From Phycisphaeraceae bacterium (GTDB taxonomy: Bacteria; Planctomycetota; Phycisphaerae; Phycisphaerales; UBA1924): DNA of 49,656 bases. How positions within the stretch are numbered: the stretch's first letter is position 1; each line of letters opens with the position of its first letter. The position numbers and the translations under genes are program-made. The notes beneath the pieces were generated by a model. The model was not told the DNA's origin, searched no databases, and saw nothing but the letters and a program-made list of their open reading frames with translations. Positions 8,764 through 17,576 of this stretch are shown here, piece after piece. The DNA lies in assembly GCA_019636535.1 (NCBI GenBank), contig JAHBXK010000025.1, positions 1-49,656 on the forward strand, written 5' to 3'.

Positions 8764-11004
8764 TCACGGGCAGGCGGAGCCGAGGTTGGGGTTCCAGTCG
8801 CCCAGGAAGTCGAGCAGGTCGGCGAGGTCGACGACGCCGTCGCCGTTGATGTCGCCGTTGGTGCCGGGCGTGACCGACTGTCCCAGACTCGGATTCCAGT
8901 CGCCGAGGAAGTCGAGCAGGTCGGCGAGATCGACGACGCCGTCGTCGTTGTAGTCGCCGGGGCAGGGGATCGGTGCGCCGCCCACCACGAACTTCACCCA
9001 CGAGACATCAAATGGCCCGGTCTTGGGCGCGGGCACCACGACGTCGTTGCTGGCGGAGTCGATGAATCGGACCGCGAGGGTGGTCATCAGCGCGGTCATG
9101 CTGTTGGCCACAGCGCCCGGGAAGTCCATGACGGGGTTGCTTCGAGTCGCCGAGTCGGCCGGCGCCGGTCGGTCGTCGGCGGTGTTGGCGTTGGAGATGG
9201 CGACGTAGTAGGTGCCTGGGGTGTAGGTTCGTGTGAAGCCGGCGGCAGTGCCATCGTTGAGGAAATCGGCGACGGCCTCGAAGTCGGCGTCGTAGACGAG
9301 GATGTCGACGGCCGTGGTCACGCCGGAACGAGAGATGGTGATGCTGCCGGGCTCGAGCACGGTGCCCGCGTCGATGGGCGTCACGGGATCGGTTTCGAGC
9401 GTGACGCGGTAGGGGGCGGTGGTGGAGGCAGAGCCGGAGATGCGGTAGTAAATGCGGGAGCCGTCGGTGAATCCGTACCACTGATTGAAGCGGGGCGGGG
9501 AGGAGGTGGCGGAAGAAGTCTGCACGATGGCATCGGAACTGGTGTTGATGATGCCCGCGGACTGCGAGAGCCCGCGGATGGTGCCGGTGTGGCCCGGCGT
9601 GTCGGTGTCGATGATGAGGCGGTGGCGGTAGATGCCGGGAGCCGCTGGGGGCGTGTTGACGATGAAGTAGTCGGCGCTTCCCGCAGCGCCCGTGGTCGTC
9701 AAGGTGCCCGAGGAATAGCCGTAGATGCCGCCGCCTGGGGCGACGTTAACGTCGTTGGCGAGGTCCTTGGTGCTGTTGTTCTCCGACTCGACGACGAAGC
9801 CCATGGGCGGGGGCTCGATGACGATGATGGTGACGTCGGCGGAGGCGCTCCGCATCTCGGCATCAGTGACCGTGAATGTCACGATGTAACTGCTTGGGAA
9901 CTGCGAGGCGGGCATGGCGAACTGGAACGAGAACTGGTTGTTCCCGTCGTCGTTGAGGGGTTGGTTGAATGAGCCGCCGAAGGCCGAGAGGTCGGCGGTG
10001 ACGGCGATACCCGTGCTTGCGGGACCTGTGGCGGGGACGGCGAGCGCCTGGAACGTGACGTTCTGACCGGCGATCACCACGTCGCTCGAAGCCGAGGGCG
10101 CCACGAAGAGCGGCGTGGGCGGGGGCGTGGCGGTCGGCGTGAGGAAGTTGATGTAATGCAGCGAGGCTCCGGTCGGAACGGGCACGATGGTGGAGGTGTT
10201 GGTGGCCGGATCGACCTTGTTGAGCGTGCCGCTCGAGGTGACGAGGACGGTGCCGTCGCCCAAGACCCAGCAGCCGCGGAGACCCGCGACGACGCTGTAG
10301 AACCCGACCTGCGTGCCGGAGGCGTCGTACCGATAGAGGCCTGAGGGGGACGAGAAACCGGCGGCCCAGACTTCGGGCTCGCCCATCGGTCCGGTGTTGG
10401 CCACGTGGAGTTGCTGCGCGAAGGCGATGGAACCGGCGTGGAAGACATTGAGGAAGAGGCCGTCGGCGTCGTGGCGAGTGATGTCGTTGGTGCCGGACGA
10501 ATGCGAAACGAGAAAGCCGCCCTGGAAGGGCTCAACGTCGAAGGGGCTTGTGCCACCGGTGGCGATCGCACCTTGGAAATTGCCGGCGAGATCGAACTCG
10601 GGGATGGAGTTGGCGGGGCTGGCGCCGCTGGCGTTCGCGTTGGAAACGAACACCTTCGAGCCGATGCGGCCGAGGCCGCGGATGTTGCTCATGTTGCCGG
10701 AGATCTGCCCGATGTAGTTCGGGGTGAGGGTGGCGGTGAATCGCCAGACGACGTTCCGGGTCTGGTCGGAGAGCCAGATCTCGTCGCCGACCTGGATGGC
10801 CTCCTTGATGGTGCCGAAGTCGTAGGGGCCGTTGGGGATCTGGACGATGAAGTCGTCGTTGATGACCGAGCCGTCCTGCGGGTCGCAAAGGAAGACTTTG
10901 CCACGGCCCGAGTCGACCACCATCAGGTACTGGGCATGCACGGCCGCGGGCAGCGCCAAAGACGCGGCCACGGCCAAGCCCGTGAGTCGTTTGATCAGGT
11001 TCAT
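8764..11004 (-). CDS. Secreted propeller-like/dockerin protein, tandem paralogue A
   Basis: A 746-residue protein with signal peptide MNLIKRLTGLAVAASLALPAAVHA. Residues 25-290 look like a beta-propeller of short strands (for example 'GDEIWLSDQTRNVVWRFTAT' and 'TGPMGEPEVWAAGFSSPSG'). An Ig/cadherin-like stretch follows (to about 390), then a pre-peptidase-like region introduced by 'VESENNSTKDLAND'. The C-terminus is the paired dockerin module (GDYNDDGVVDLADLLDFL, GDINGDGVVDLADLLDFL) ending in ACP. It is clearly homologous to the two genes at 11268-13526 and 14041-16278 but is the most diverged of the three. It is probably extracellular; the ligand is unknown. The start is preceded by AAGGAGC. 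Confidence 0.85.
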   Translation of the reverse strand: MNLIKRLTGLAVAASLALPAAVHAQYLMVVDSGRGKVFLCDPQDGSVINDDFIVQIPNGPYDFGTIKEAIQVGDEIWLSDQTRNVVWRFTATLTPNYIGQISGNMSNIRGLGRIGSKVFVSNANASGASPANSIPEFDLAGNFQGAIATGGTSPFDVEPFQGGFLVSHSSGTNDITRHDADGLFLNVFHAGSIAFAQQLHVANTGPMGEPEVWAAGFSSPSGLYRYDASGTQVGFYSVVAGLRGCWVLGDGTVLVTSSGTLNKVDPATNTSTIVPVPTGASLHYINFLTPTATPPPTPLFVAPSASSDVVIAGQNVTFQALAVPATGPASTGIAVTADLSAFGGSFNQPLNDDGNNQFSFQFAMPASQFPSSYIVTFTVTDAEMRSASADVTIIVIEPPPMGFVVESENNSTKDLANDVNVAPGGGIYGYSSGTLTTTGAAGSADYFIVNTPPAAPGIYRHRLIIDTDTPGHTGTIRGLSQSAGIINTSSDAIVQTSSATSSPPRFNQWYGFTDGSRIYYRISGSASTTAPYRVTLETDPVTPIDAGTVLEPGSITISRSGVTTAVDILVYDADFEAVADFLNDGTAAGFTRTYTPGTYYVAISNANTADDRPAPADSATRSNPVMDFPGAVANSMTALMTTLAVRFIDSASNDVVVPAPKTGPFDVSWVKFVVGGAPIPCPGDYNDDGVVDLADLLDFLGDWNPSLGQSVTPGTNGDINGDGVVDLADLLDFLGDWNPNLGSACP

Positions 11005-11214
11005 CGAGTGTGCTCCTTGTATGCCATGTTCGCCGATGCCCGAGACTGACCATCGGCGGGCGATGGATGTCGGCGGTCGATCTGTTGGGGGATCACTTCA
11101 AGTCGTGTTCGTGGGCATCTCCCTTACACAGAACGTACCGCAGACAGGACGATGGGGCAAGTAAAAACGCGGAGACGTGGGACCGGGATACCACGGGGCT
11201 CAAAGAACGCGAAA

Positions 11215-11242
11215 GCGGCCCGGGACAGCAATCCCGGGCCGC
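11215..11242 (-). terminator. Conserved GC-hairpin terminator (copy 3)
   Basis: An 11-bp perfect stem (11215-11225 with 11232-11242) and a 6-base loop, followed on the minus strand by TTTCGCGTTCTTT. It ends the transcript of the gene at 11268-13526. It keeps the GCGGCCCG stem base but has a different loop from copies 1, 2 and 4. Confidence 0.85.
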
Positions 11243-11267
11243 TGAAGAAACGTTCAAACGCATCGAA

Positions 11268-13526
11268 TCATGGGCAGGTGGAGCCGAGGTTCGGGTTCCA
11301 TTCTGCGAGGAAGTCGAGCAGGTCGGCGAGGTCAACCACGCCGTCGCTGTTCACGTCGCCGTTGGTGCCGGGCGTGACCGACTGACCCAGGTTCGGGTTC
11401 CAGTCGCCGAGGAAGTCGAGAAGGTCGCCCAAGTCCACGACGCCGTCGTCGTTGTAGTCGCCGGGGCAGGGGACCGACGGGGTACCAACCTGCATCTTGA
11501 TCCAGACAACTTCGTACGCAGCGCTCTTGGAAGCCTCGACTTCGATGTCGGCGCCCTCGCTGTCCTGGAAGCGCATGGCCAAGTTCGCCACTGCGGCGGT
11601 GGAGGAATTCATCACCACGCCCGGGAAGTCGGTGACGCCTTGATTCACGACGCCCGAACCCGTGCCGGCGGGACGGTGGTCGGCCGTGTTCACGTTCGAG
11701 ACGGCGACGTAGTAGGTGCCCACGGCGAAGGTGCGGGTCATGGTCGTGGCGCTGTCGACGTTGAAATCGGGGATCGCCTCGAAGTTCGAGTCGTAGACGA
11801 GCATCTCGATGGTCGCCGTGTTGCCCGTGCCGCGCGAGATCGTGATGTCGCCGGGGGCGAGCGGCTCATCGAGTTCGAGGGGGGTGACGGGCGTGGTGTC
11901 GAGCACGGAGAAGTAGGGTGCGGTCGTGTTGGTCGTGCCTGTGACGCGGTAGTAGACCTGCGTGCCCTGGGTGAAGCCGTACCACTGGTTCATGCGCGGC
12001 GGCGTGGTGGTCGTCGCGGAAGACTGCAGGGTGGAATCGGTGAAACCGTTGATGATGCCGCCGGTCTGGGTCAGGCCACGCAGTGAACCGGAGTGGCCGG
12101 CCGTGCCGGCGGTCAGGATGGTCATGCGGTGGCGGTAGATGCCGGGGGCGAGAGGGGGGGTGGTGATCAAGAAGTTGTCTGCGGAGGCGACCGTGGCAAC
12201 TGTCGTGCTTGAGCCGGTGCTGGTGCCCGTGACTCCACCGCCGGACACGATCGTTCCGCAGTCGTTGGCGTCGAACTTCGCGCTGTTCGGCTCTTCCTCT
12301 TCGCAGAATCCGTTGATCACGACGAGCGAGATCGACCGCGTGTTGGTTCGCATCTGCGCGTCGACGATCTCGAGCGGGATCGTGTATTGGCCGCCCGTCT
12401 GACCCATGGGGATGGTCAGGTTAAAGGTGTGCACGTTGCCGCCCTGATCGACGAAGGCCTGCGAGGACGAACCGCCGAAGGCGGACAGATCGGCGGTCAC
12501 GACGACGCCGGTGCTGTCGGGCGAGGTGCCGGGGATGACGGTGGCGGTCAGCGTGACCATCTCCTCCGGCAGCGCGAAGGCGGGGGTGGAAGTGCCCGAG
12601 AGGATGAAGATGTTGGTGGTGGGGGGCGTGTCGGTGGGGGTGAACTTGCCGATCAGTCTCGAACTGCTCGTGACGAGGATCTCCGTCACCACGCCGGTCA
12701 CGGGGTTGACCTTGCTGACTCGACTGTCGCGACAGACCAAGATCTGGCCGTCGCCGAGGGCGTGGCATCCGCGCAAGTTGCCGAGGTTTGACGTGGGGGT
12801 GCCCCAGTATCCGATCTGGGTTCCGCTCGCGTCGTAGCGATAGAGGCCGGACGGGGAAGAGAAGCCGGCGGCCCAGACTTCTTGTTCGCCCATCGGTCCC
12901 GTGTTGGCGACATGGACCTGTTGTGGGAAGTTGATGTCGCCCGCGTTGAACGTGCTGACAAAGGCGCCCGACGTGGTGAAGCGGTGGATTGCGTTGGTGC
13001 CGCTGCAGGGAACCAGCATGTCACCGTTGAACTCTTCGACATCGAACGGACTTGTCACCGGCGGATTCACCACGAACGTGTCGACTCGATTGCCGTTGAG
13101 GTCGTACACGGCGATGGAATCTTGCGTGGCGCCGTTTGCTCCGCCGTCGTTGCTGACGTACACGAAGTTGCCGATCTTCCCGTGGCCTCGGATGTTGTCC
13201 AACTGGCCCGAGATGGTGCCGATGAACTGCGGGTTCAGTGTGGCGGTGAACCGCTGGATCGAATCGCCGACTTGATTCGTGATCCAGATTTCGTTGCCGA
13301 CCTGAATGGGTTCGGAGGGTGTGCCGAACGAGTAGGGGTAGCCACCGACGGGCGCCACGATGAAGTTGTCGTTGATCAGACTTCCATCGAAAGCGCTGAA
13401 GAGGCGGATTCGGTTCGGACTGGTACCGGAATCCGGAATCATGAGGTACTCGGTTCCGGCGAGTGCGGAGGGGGCGACCACCGCGCACCCTGCAAGCGTG
13501 AAGAGCGAACGAATCCATCGAGACAT
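11268..13526 (-). CDS. Secreted propeller-like/dockerin protein, tandem paralogue B
   Basis: A 752-residue protein starting at ATG 13526 (MSRWIRSLFTLAGCAVVAPSALAG), preceded by CGGAG. The open frame extends upstream, but without a signal peptide start or ribosome site. Its order is the same as paralogue A: signal peptide, propeller-like region (GNEIWITNQVGDSIQRFTAT), Ig-like segment with 'TADLSAFGGSSSQAFVDQGG', a pre-peptidase-like segment (EEEEPNSAKFDAND), then a dockerin pair ending TCP. It shares long near-identical stretches with paralogue C, for example SATTM.RTF..GTYY.AVSNVN, so B and C arose from the more recent duplication. Cell-surface or secreted location is expected. Confidence 0.85.
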   Translation of the reverse strand: MSRWIRSLFTLAGCAVVAPSALAGTEYLMIPDSGTSPNRIRLFSAFDGSLINDNFIVAPVGGYPYSFGTPSEPIQVGNEIWITNQVGDSIQRFTATLNPQFIGTISGQLDNIRGHGKIGNFVYVSNDGGANGATQDSIAVYDLNGNRVDTFVVNPPVTSPFDVEEFNGDMLVPCSGTNAIHRFTTSGAFVSTFNAGDINFPQQVHVANTGPMGEQEVWAAGFSSPSGLYRYDASGTQIGYWGTPTSNLGNLRGCHALGDGQILVCRDSRVSKVNPVTGVVTEILVTSSSRLIGKFTPTDTPPTTNIFILSGTSTPAFALPEEMVTLTATVIPGTSPDSTGVVVTADLSAFGGSSSQAFVDQGGNVHTFNLTIPMGQTGGQYTIPLEIVDAQMRTNTRSISLVVINGFCEEEEPNSAKFDANDCGTIVSGGGVTGTSTGSSTTVATVASADNFLITTPPLAPGIYRHRMTILTAGTAGHSGSLRGLTQTGGIINGFTDSTLQSSATTTTPPRMNQWYGFTQGTQVYYRVTGTTNTTAPYFSVLDTTPVTPLELDEPLAPGDITISRGTGNTATIEMLVYDSNFEAIPDFNVDSATTMTRTFAVGTYYVAVSNVNTADHRPAGTGSGVVNQGVTDFPGVVMNSSTAAVANLAMRFQDSEGADIEVEASKSAAYEVVWIKMQVGTPSVPCPGDYNDDGVVDLGDLLDFLGDWNPNLGQSVTPGTNGDVNSDGVVDLADLLDFLAEWNPNLGSTCP

Positions 13527-13564
13527 CGGTTTCTCCGTAAAGATGCACCCTCCCCTGTGACTCC

Positions 13565-13592
13565 CCGACAGCCGGATACCCCTTGCTGTCGG
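13565..13592 (-). promoter_or_regulatory. Leader hairpin upstream of paralogue B
   Basis: A 7-bp inverted repeat (13565-13571 with 13586-13592) lies 39-66 bases before the start codon of paralogue B. On the minus strand it would form a stem-loop in the untranslated leader. No run of T follows. Its role is unknown. Confidence 0.3.
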
Positions 13593-13715
13593 CGAATAGC
13601 CGACTGAGCGTAACACAGCGCGTTCAAAGTGCGAACAAAATCTTGGATTCGTCAATGCGGCTCGCGTTCACGCGACGATTCAACGTCTTGGATTTGATCT
13701 GAGATCAATCCCAGT

Positions 13716-13847
13716 TCCGACCGATGTCCATAACGGGCGATCCTTCCCGGTTGATTGCGGATGGTTATCTCGACTGCATTGGTGGTCTCGTGCCGGTGCT
13801 CGCCGTTCAGGTCGAAGCCTGGCATAAACCCCTGGTGAAAGTGCGAG
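13716..13847 (-). pseudogene. Remnant of the 3' end of the neighbouring lipoprotein gene
   Basis: The minus-strand translation reads FMPGFDLNGEHRHETTNAV then EITIRNQPGRIARYGHRSE. The last 40 residues of the lipoprotein at 16611-17501 read FVPGIGLIAERRHETTKAV then GLTIRNNREDWIVRGTSRS. The DNA matches over roughly 130 bases, including a perfect TTGGTGGTCTCGTGCCGG block at 13779 and 16688. There is no start codon, no signal peptide and no upstream part of the gene, so it is a non-functional fragment. It sits upstream of paralogue B in the same order as the intact lipoprotein gene and paralogue C. Confidence 0.8.
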
Positions 13848-13943
13848 ACACGCAGGCGGCACGTGCGCCGCTGTCGCGATGCAGCGCGCGAATGGTGCGA
13901 TGTGGTGGCTCGCGGACGCGTGATGCGGCGTTGGCGAACGAAA

Positions 13944-13974
13944 GCGGCCCGCACCGGTGAAGGGTGCGGGCCGC
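13944..13974 (-). terminator. Conserved GC-hairpin terminator (copy 4)
   Basis: An 11-bp stem (13944-13954 with 13964-13974), followed on the minus strand by TTTCGTTCGCC. Over the whole hairpin it differs from copy 1 (3624-3654) at one loop base. It ends the transcript of the gene at 14041. Confidence 0.85.
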
Positions 13975-14040
13975 GGTTGAAACTCAACGTGTTGTGTTGC
14001 CCCGCGTGCGGGGCTGGTCACGGGCGGAAGCCCGGCTCGA

Positions 14041-16278
14041 TTACGGGCAGGTGGAGCCGAGGTTCGGGTTCCAGTCTGCGAGGAAGTCGAGCAGGTCGGC
14101 GAGGTCAACCACGCCGTCGCTGTTCACGTCGCCATTGGTGCCGGGCGTGACGGACTGACCCAGGTTCGGGTTCCAGTCGCCGAGGAAGTCGAGGAGGTCG
14201 CCCAGGTCCACGACGCCGTCGTCGTTGTAGTCGCCCGGGCAGGGGATCGAAGGAGCGCCGATCTGCAACTTGATCCAGACAACGTCGAAGGCGGCGCTCT
14301 TGCTTGCGGGGAGTTCGACGTCCGCGCCCATGCTGTCCTGGAAACGCATGTTCAGATTGGCGACCGCTGCGGTGCTGGTGTTCAGGACCACACCCGGGAA
14401 GTCGGTGACGGACTGCGTCAGTGAGCCCGACCCTGAGCCGGCGGCGCGATCGTCGGCGACGTTGACGTTCGAGACGGCGAGGTAGTAGGTACCAGCGGGG
14501 AACGTGCGGACCATCGTGGTAGCGCTGTCGACATTGAAGTCGGGGATCGCCATGAAGTTCGAGTCGTAGACGAGCATGTCAAGGGTGGTGGTGTTGCCGG
14601 TGCCGCGCGAGATGACGAGCAGGCCCGGGGCGAGCGGCTCATCGAGTTCCAGAGGAGTGACCGGCGTGGTTTCGAGCGAGGAGAAGTAGGGGCTGGTGGT
14701 GCTGGTCGTGCCGGTGACGCGGTAGTAGAGCTGCGTACCGCCTGTGAATCCGTACCACTGGTTCATGCGCGGCGGGGAAGTCGTGGTCGTGGAAGTCTGG
14801 AGGGCGGCGTCGGTGAAGCCGTTGACCACACCAGCGGACTGGGTAAGGCCGCGGATGGTGCCGACGTGTCCGGCGGTGCCGGTGGTCTCGATGACCATGC
14901 GGTGGCGGTAGATGCCGGGGGCGACCGGGGGCGTGGTGAGCAGGAAGTAGTCGGCCGAGTTGAGGTCGCCGTGAGTGGTGGCGGTTCCGGTGCTCACACC
15001 GGCAACGCCGCCGCCCGGCATGATCGAGGCCTCGTTGGCATCGAACTTGAAACTGTTCGACTCGGTCTCTCCGACGAAGCCGACGATCACGGCGATCGAC
15101 TGCGCGCCGGAGCGCATCTCTGCGTCGTTGACGGCGATCGGAATCTGGTATGCGCCGCTCGCCTGAGCCATGGGGATGGAGAGGTTGAAGGTGTGGATGT
15201 TGCCGCCCTGATCGACGAACGCCTGCGACGCCGAACCACCGAAGGCGGTCAGGTCGGCGGTGACCACGACGCCCGTGCTGGCGGGCGCGGTGCCGGGGAT
15301 GACGGTCGCGGTGAGGGTCACCATGTCGCCCCCGTCAGCGAAGGCGGGGTCCGAGACGCCCGTCACGAAGGGGTTGGTGGTGGGGGGCGTCGCGGTCGGC
15401 GTCAGTTTGCCGACGTACTGCGAACTGGAAGTGGAGAGGAGCAGCGTTGCGACGCCCGTGGCGGGGTCGACCTTCTGCACGGTGCTTCCGTTGGTCACCA
15501 TGATCTGACCATCGCCGAGCGCGAAGCAGCCGCGAAGGCTGCGCACGGCGGAGAAGTACCCGATCTGGTTGCCGTTGACGTCGTACCGGAAGAGGCCGCC
15601 CGTCGGCTCGGTGCTCGGGAACGCCGCGGCCCAGACTTCGGTCTCGCCCATCGGACCGGTGTTGGCGACGTGAACCTGCTGGGGCGTGCTGAGCGTGCCC
15701 ATCTGCCAGCGACCGACGTAGGTGCCGGTCGTGGTGAAGCGGTCGATGCCGCCGCCGGTGCCACTCGTAAAGTCCGAGACGAGGATGTCGCCCATGAACG
15801 GCTCGGCCGAGAACGGGCTGGCATTGGGGGAGGCGGAGAAGGTGTCGACGCGGTTGCCCGCGAAGTCGTAGACCGCGATGGAGTTTGCCGTTGCGCCGTT
15901 GGCGGAGCCGGCGTTGCTGACATAGACACGATCACCAACGACGCCGATGCCGCGGATGTTGTCGAGTTGACCGGAGATCACACCGACAAACGCGGGCGAG
16001 AGCGTGGCGCCGAAGCGGTAGATGGCGTCGTTGATCTGGTCAGCGACCCAGATCTCGTTGCCGACCTGGATGGCGTGCTTGGGCGTGCCGAACGAGTATG
16101 GGAAGCCGCCGGCGGGAGCCACGATGAAATCGTTGTTGATCAGGCTGCCGTCGAACGCATCCATCAGCATGATGCGGTTCTGCGTGGAATCGATCACCAT
16201 GAGGTAGTCCGTGCCGGCCGAAGCGACCGAGCACAGACCCACCGCACCCAACACCCCCGCAAGCAAGCGCTTCAACAT
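14041..16278 (-). CDS. Secreted propeller-like/dockerin protein, tandem paralogue C
   Basis: A 745-residue protein with signal peptide MLKRLLAGVLGAVGLCSVASAG; the start is preceded by GGGAG. It has the same domain order as A and B: propeller-like N-terminal third (GNEIWVADQINDAIYRFGAT), Ig-like middle (TADLTAFGGSASQAFVDQGG), pre-peptidase-like segment (ETESNSFKFDANE) and terminal dockerin pair ending TCP. It lies downstream of the lipoprotein gene 16611-17501 with a gap of about 330 bases. The duplicated remnant at 13716 shows that this neighbourhood is old. The substrate is unknown. Confidence 0.85.
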   Translation of the reverse strand: MLKRLLAGVLGAVGLCSVASAGTDYLMVIDSTQNRIMLMDAFDGSLINNDFIVAPAGGFPYSFGTPKHAIQVGNEIWVADQINDAIYRFGATLSPAFVGVISGQLDNIRGIGVVGDRVYVSNAGSANGATANSIAVYDFAGNRVDTFSASPNASPFSAEPFMGDILVSDFTSGTGGGIDRFTTTGTYVGRWQMGTLSTPQQVHVANTGPMGETEVWAAAFPSTEPTGGLFRYDVNGNQIGYFSAVRSLRGCFALGDGQIMVTNGSTVQKVDPATGVATLLLSTSSSQYVGKLTPTATPPTTNPFVTGVSDPAFADGGDMVTLTATVIPGTAPASTGVVVTADLTAFGGSASQAFVDQGGNIHTFNLSIPMAQASGAYQIPIAVNDAEMRSGAQSIAVIVGFVGETESNSFKFDANEASIMPGGGVAGVSTGTATTHGDLNSADYFLLTTPPVAPGIYRHRMVIETTGTAGHVGTIRGLTQSAGVVNGFTDAALQTSTTTTSPPRMNQWYGFTGGTQLYYRVTGTTSTTSPYFSSLETTPVTPLELDEPLAPGLLVISRGTGNTTTLDMLVYDSNFMAIPDFNVDSATTMVRTFPAGTYYLAVSNVNVADDRAAGSGSGSLTQSVTDFPGVVLNTSTAAVANLNMRFQDSMGADVELPASKSAAFDVVWIKLQIGAPSIPCPGDYNDDGVVDLGDLLDFLGDWNPNLGQSVTPGTNGDVNSDGVVDLADLLDFLADWNPNLGSTCP

Positions 16279-16610
16279 TTCCGTTCTCCCTGTTCGTGCA
16301 AATTACAACAATCCCCTGATCAAGGGGTGCGAACACTGCGTTCGAGGACACACACACCATACCCTGTCGATTGGGCGACCGCAAGGACTTCGTCACGAAA
16401 TGTCGGCGAATATACGAAGAATCTCCTGCGAACGTAAGCACAGCAGAGATCCAAAGGTTGAGATATCGATCATGCGGATCCAATGCCGATGATTCTTCGT
16501 CGGCATCCGACGCGGTGACGGGGGCAGTCCAGCACGCAATGGAGACCGACCGATTCGGGTGGTGGGCCATGCTCGTGTATGGAGCCTAAGGCGGATCGCT
16601 TGATCGGGAA
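16279..16610. other. Intergenic region with small inverted repeats, no gene
   Basis: This 332-base gap is AT-richer than its surroundings. It holds a 5-bp stem (16313-16317 with 16323-16327) in the leader of paralogue C, and a 9-bp inverted repeat ACGAAGAAT (16414-16422) / ATTCTTCGT (16492-16500). No RNA gene or conserved frame was recognised. It probably carries the promoter of paralogue C. Confidence 0.4.
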
Positions 16611-17501
16611 TCACTCGATGCCGCTTCGGCTGGTGCCGCGGACGATCCAGTCCTCGCGGTTGTTGCGGATGGTGAGCCCGACCGCCTTGGTGGTCTCGTG
16701 CCGGCGCTCGGCGATGAGGCCGATGCCCGGCACAAACCACTGGTGGGTGACGTTCTCGATCTTGCTGCCGCCCAAGTCGGCCTCGAAGCGGCTCATGATT
16801 CGGTGGGCGCGGAAGAGGCCCGCCGGGGTGCGGACGACTTCGTCGGCCTCGTAGCAGACGACGTGTCGGACGATGCCCTGGGCACGGATGCGGTCGGGGC
16901 GGTCGATGGGGCGGACCACCATCTTGATGTTCTCGTAGACGCACTGCTCGCCGTCGAGGGGGAGTTCGCCCGGCAGGATGTACATCGGGGGCGTGAATTC
17001 GACGCGGACGCCCTCAACGTGGTTGATCTCCTCGGAGATGGCGAGCCCGCCGCCCTCGGTGCTGACGACGCGCATTTCGCGGATGAGCCTGCCGGCGCTG
17101 CCCTCGCCGGCGGGATCGCCCGGCCGGAGCAGGAACCGGCGGACCTTCCACGCGCGGGCGGGCATGCCGGGTGCGTATTGGCCGTCGTGGTCCGCGTGGG
17201 GCGTCTCGGCCTCGCGCGTGACGACCATGACGCGGCGTGAGGGGGTGCTGTCTGACACGGATTGCGATGGGTCGTCGACTTCGCTCCAACGCACGAACTC
17301 GAGGCGGGAGGCCACGTCGATGCTGATCTTCTCGGCGAGGACGCTCGACGTGGGTGGAGCGGATTCGGCGACGATGCCGCCCTGGTCGGGGGCGGGCGCG
17401 ACAGCGCTCGGGCCTGACGAGCATGCGGTGAGGGCGAGTGACGCGCCCAGCACGCCGAGCAAGAGGGAGGTGCGTGCCGCTAATCCCGTGGGCCTATCCA
17501 T
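16611..17501 (-). CDS. Lipoprotein of unknown function
   Basis: A 296-residue protein whose N-terminus ends in the lipobox LTAC with Cys27, so it should be lipid-anchored. The remainder is beta-rich, with 'VEFTPPMYILPGELPLDGEQ' and a closing 'WFVPGIGLIAERRHET' followed by a strand typical of proteins that measure or carry a glycine-bounded sheet. I do not recognise a named family. It is divergently arranged with the HEAT-repeat gene and separated from it by only 75 bases. Its 3' end has been copied to 13716-13847. Confidence 0.75.
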   Translation of the reverse strand: MDRPTGLAARTSLLLGVLGASLALTACSSGPSAVAPAPDQGGIVAESAPPTSSVLAEKISIDVASRLEFVRWSEVDDPSQSVSDSTPSRRVMVVTREAETPHADHDGQYAPGMPARAWKVRRFLLRPGDPAGEGSAGRLIREMRVVSTEGGGLAISEEINHVEGVRVEFTPPMYILPGELPLDGEQCVYENIKMVVRPIDRPDRIRAQGIVRHVVCYEADEVVRTPAGLFRAHRIMSRFEADLGGSKIENVTHQWFVPGIGLIAERRHETTKAVGLTIRNNREDWIVRGTSRSGIE

Positions 17502-17576
17502 TATCTACATGCTCCTTTGGGCCCTTCCGTGCCGGGGGGCGCCGACTTGACCAACGCTTCGATATACTCGCCGCTG

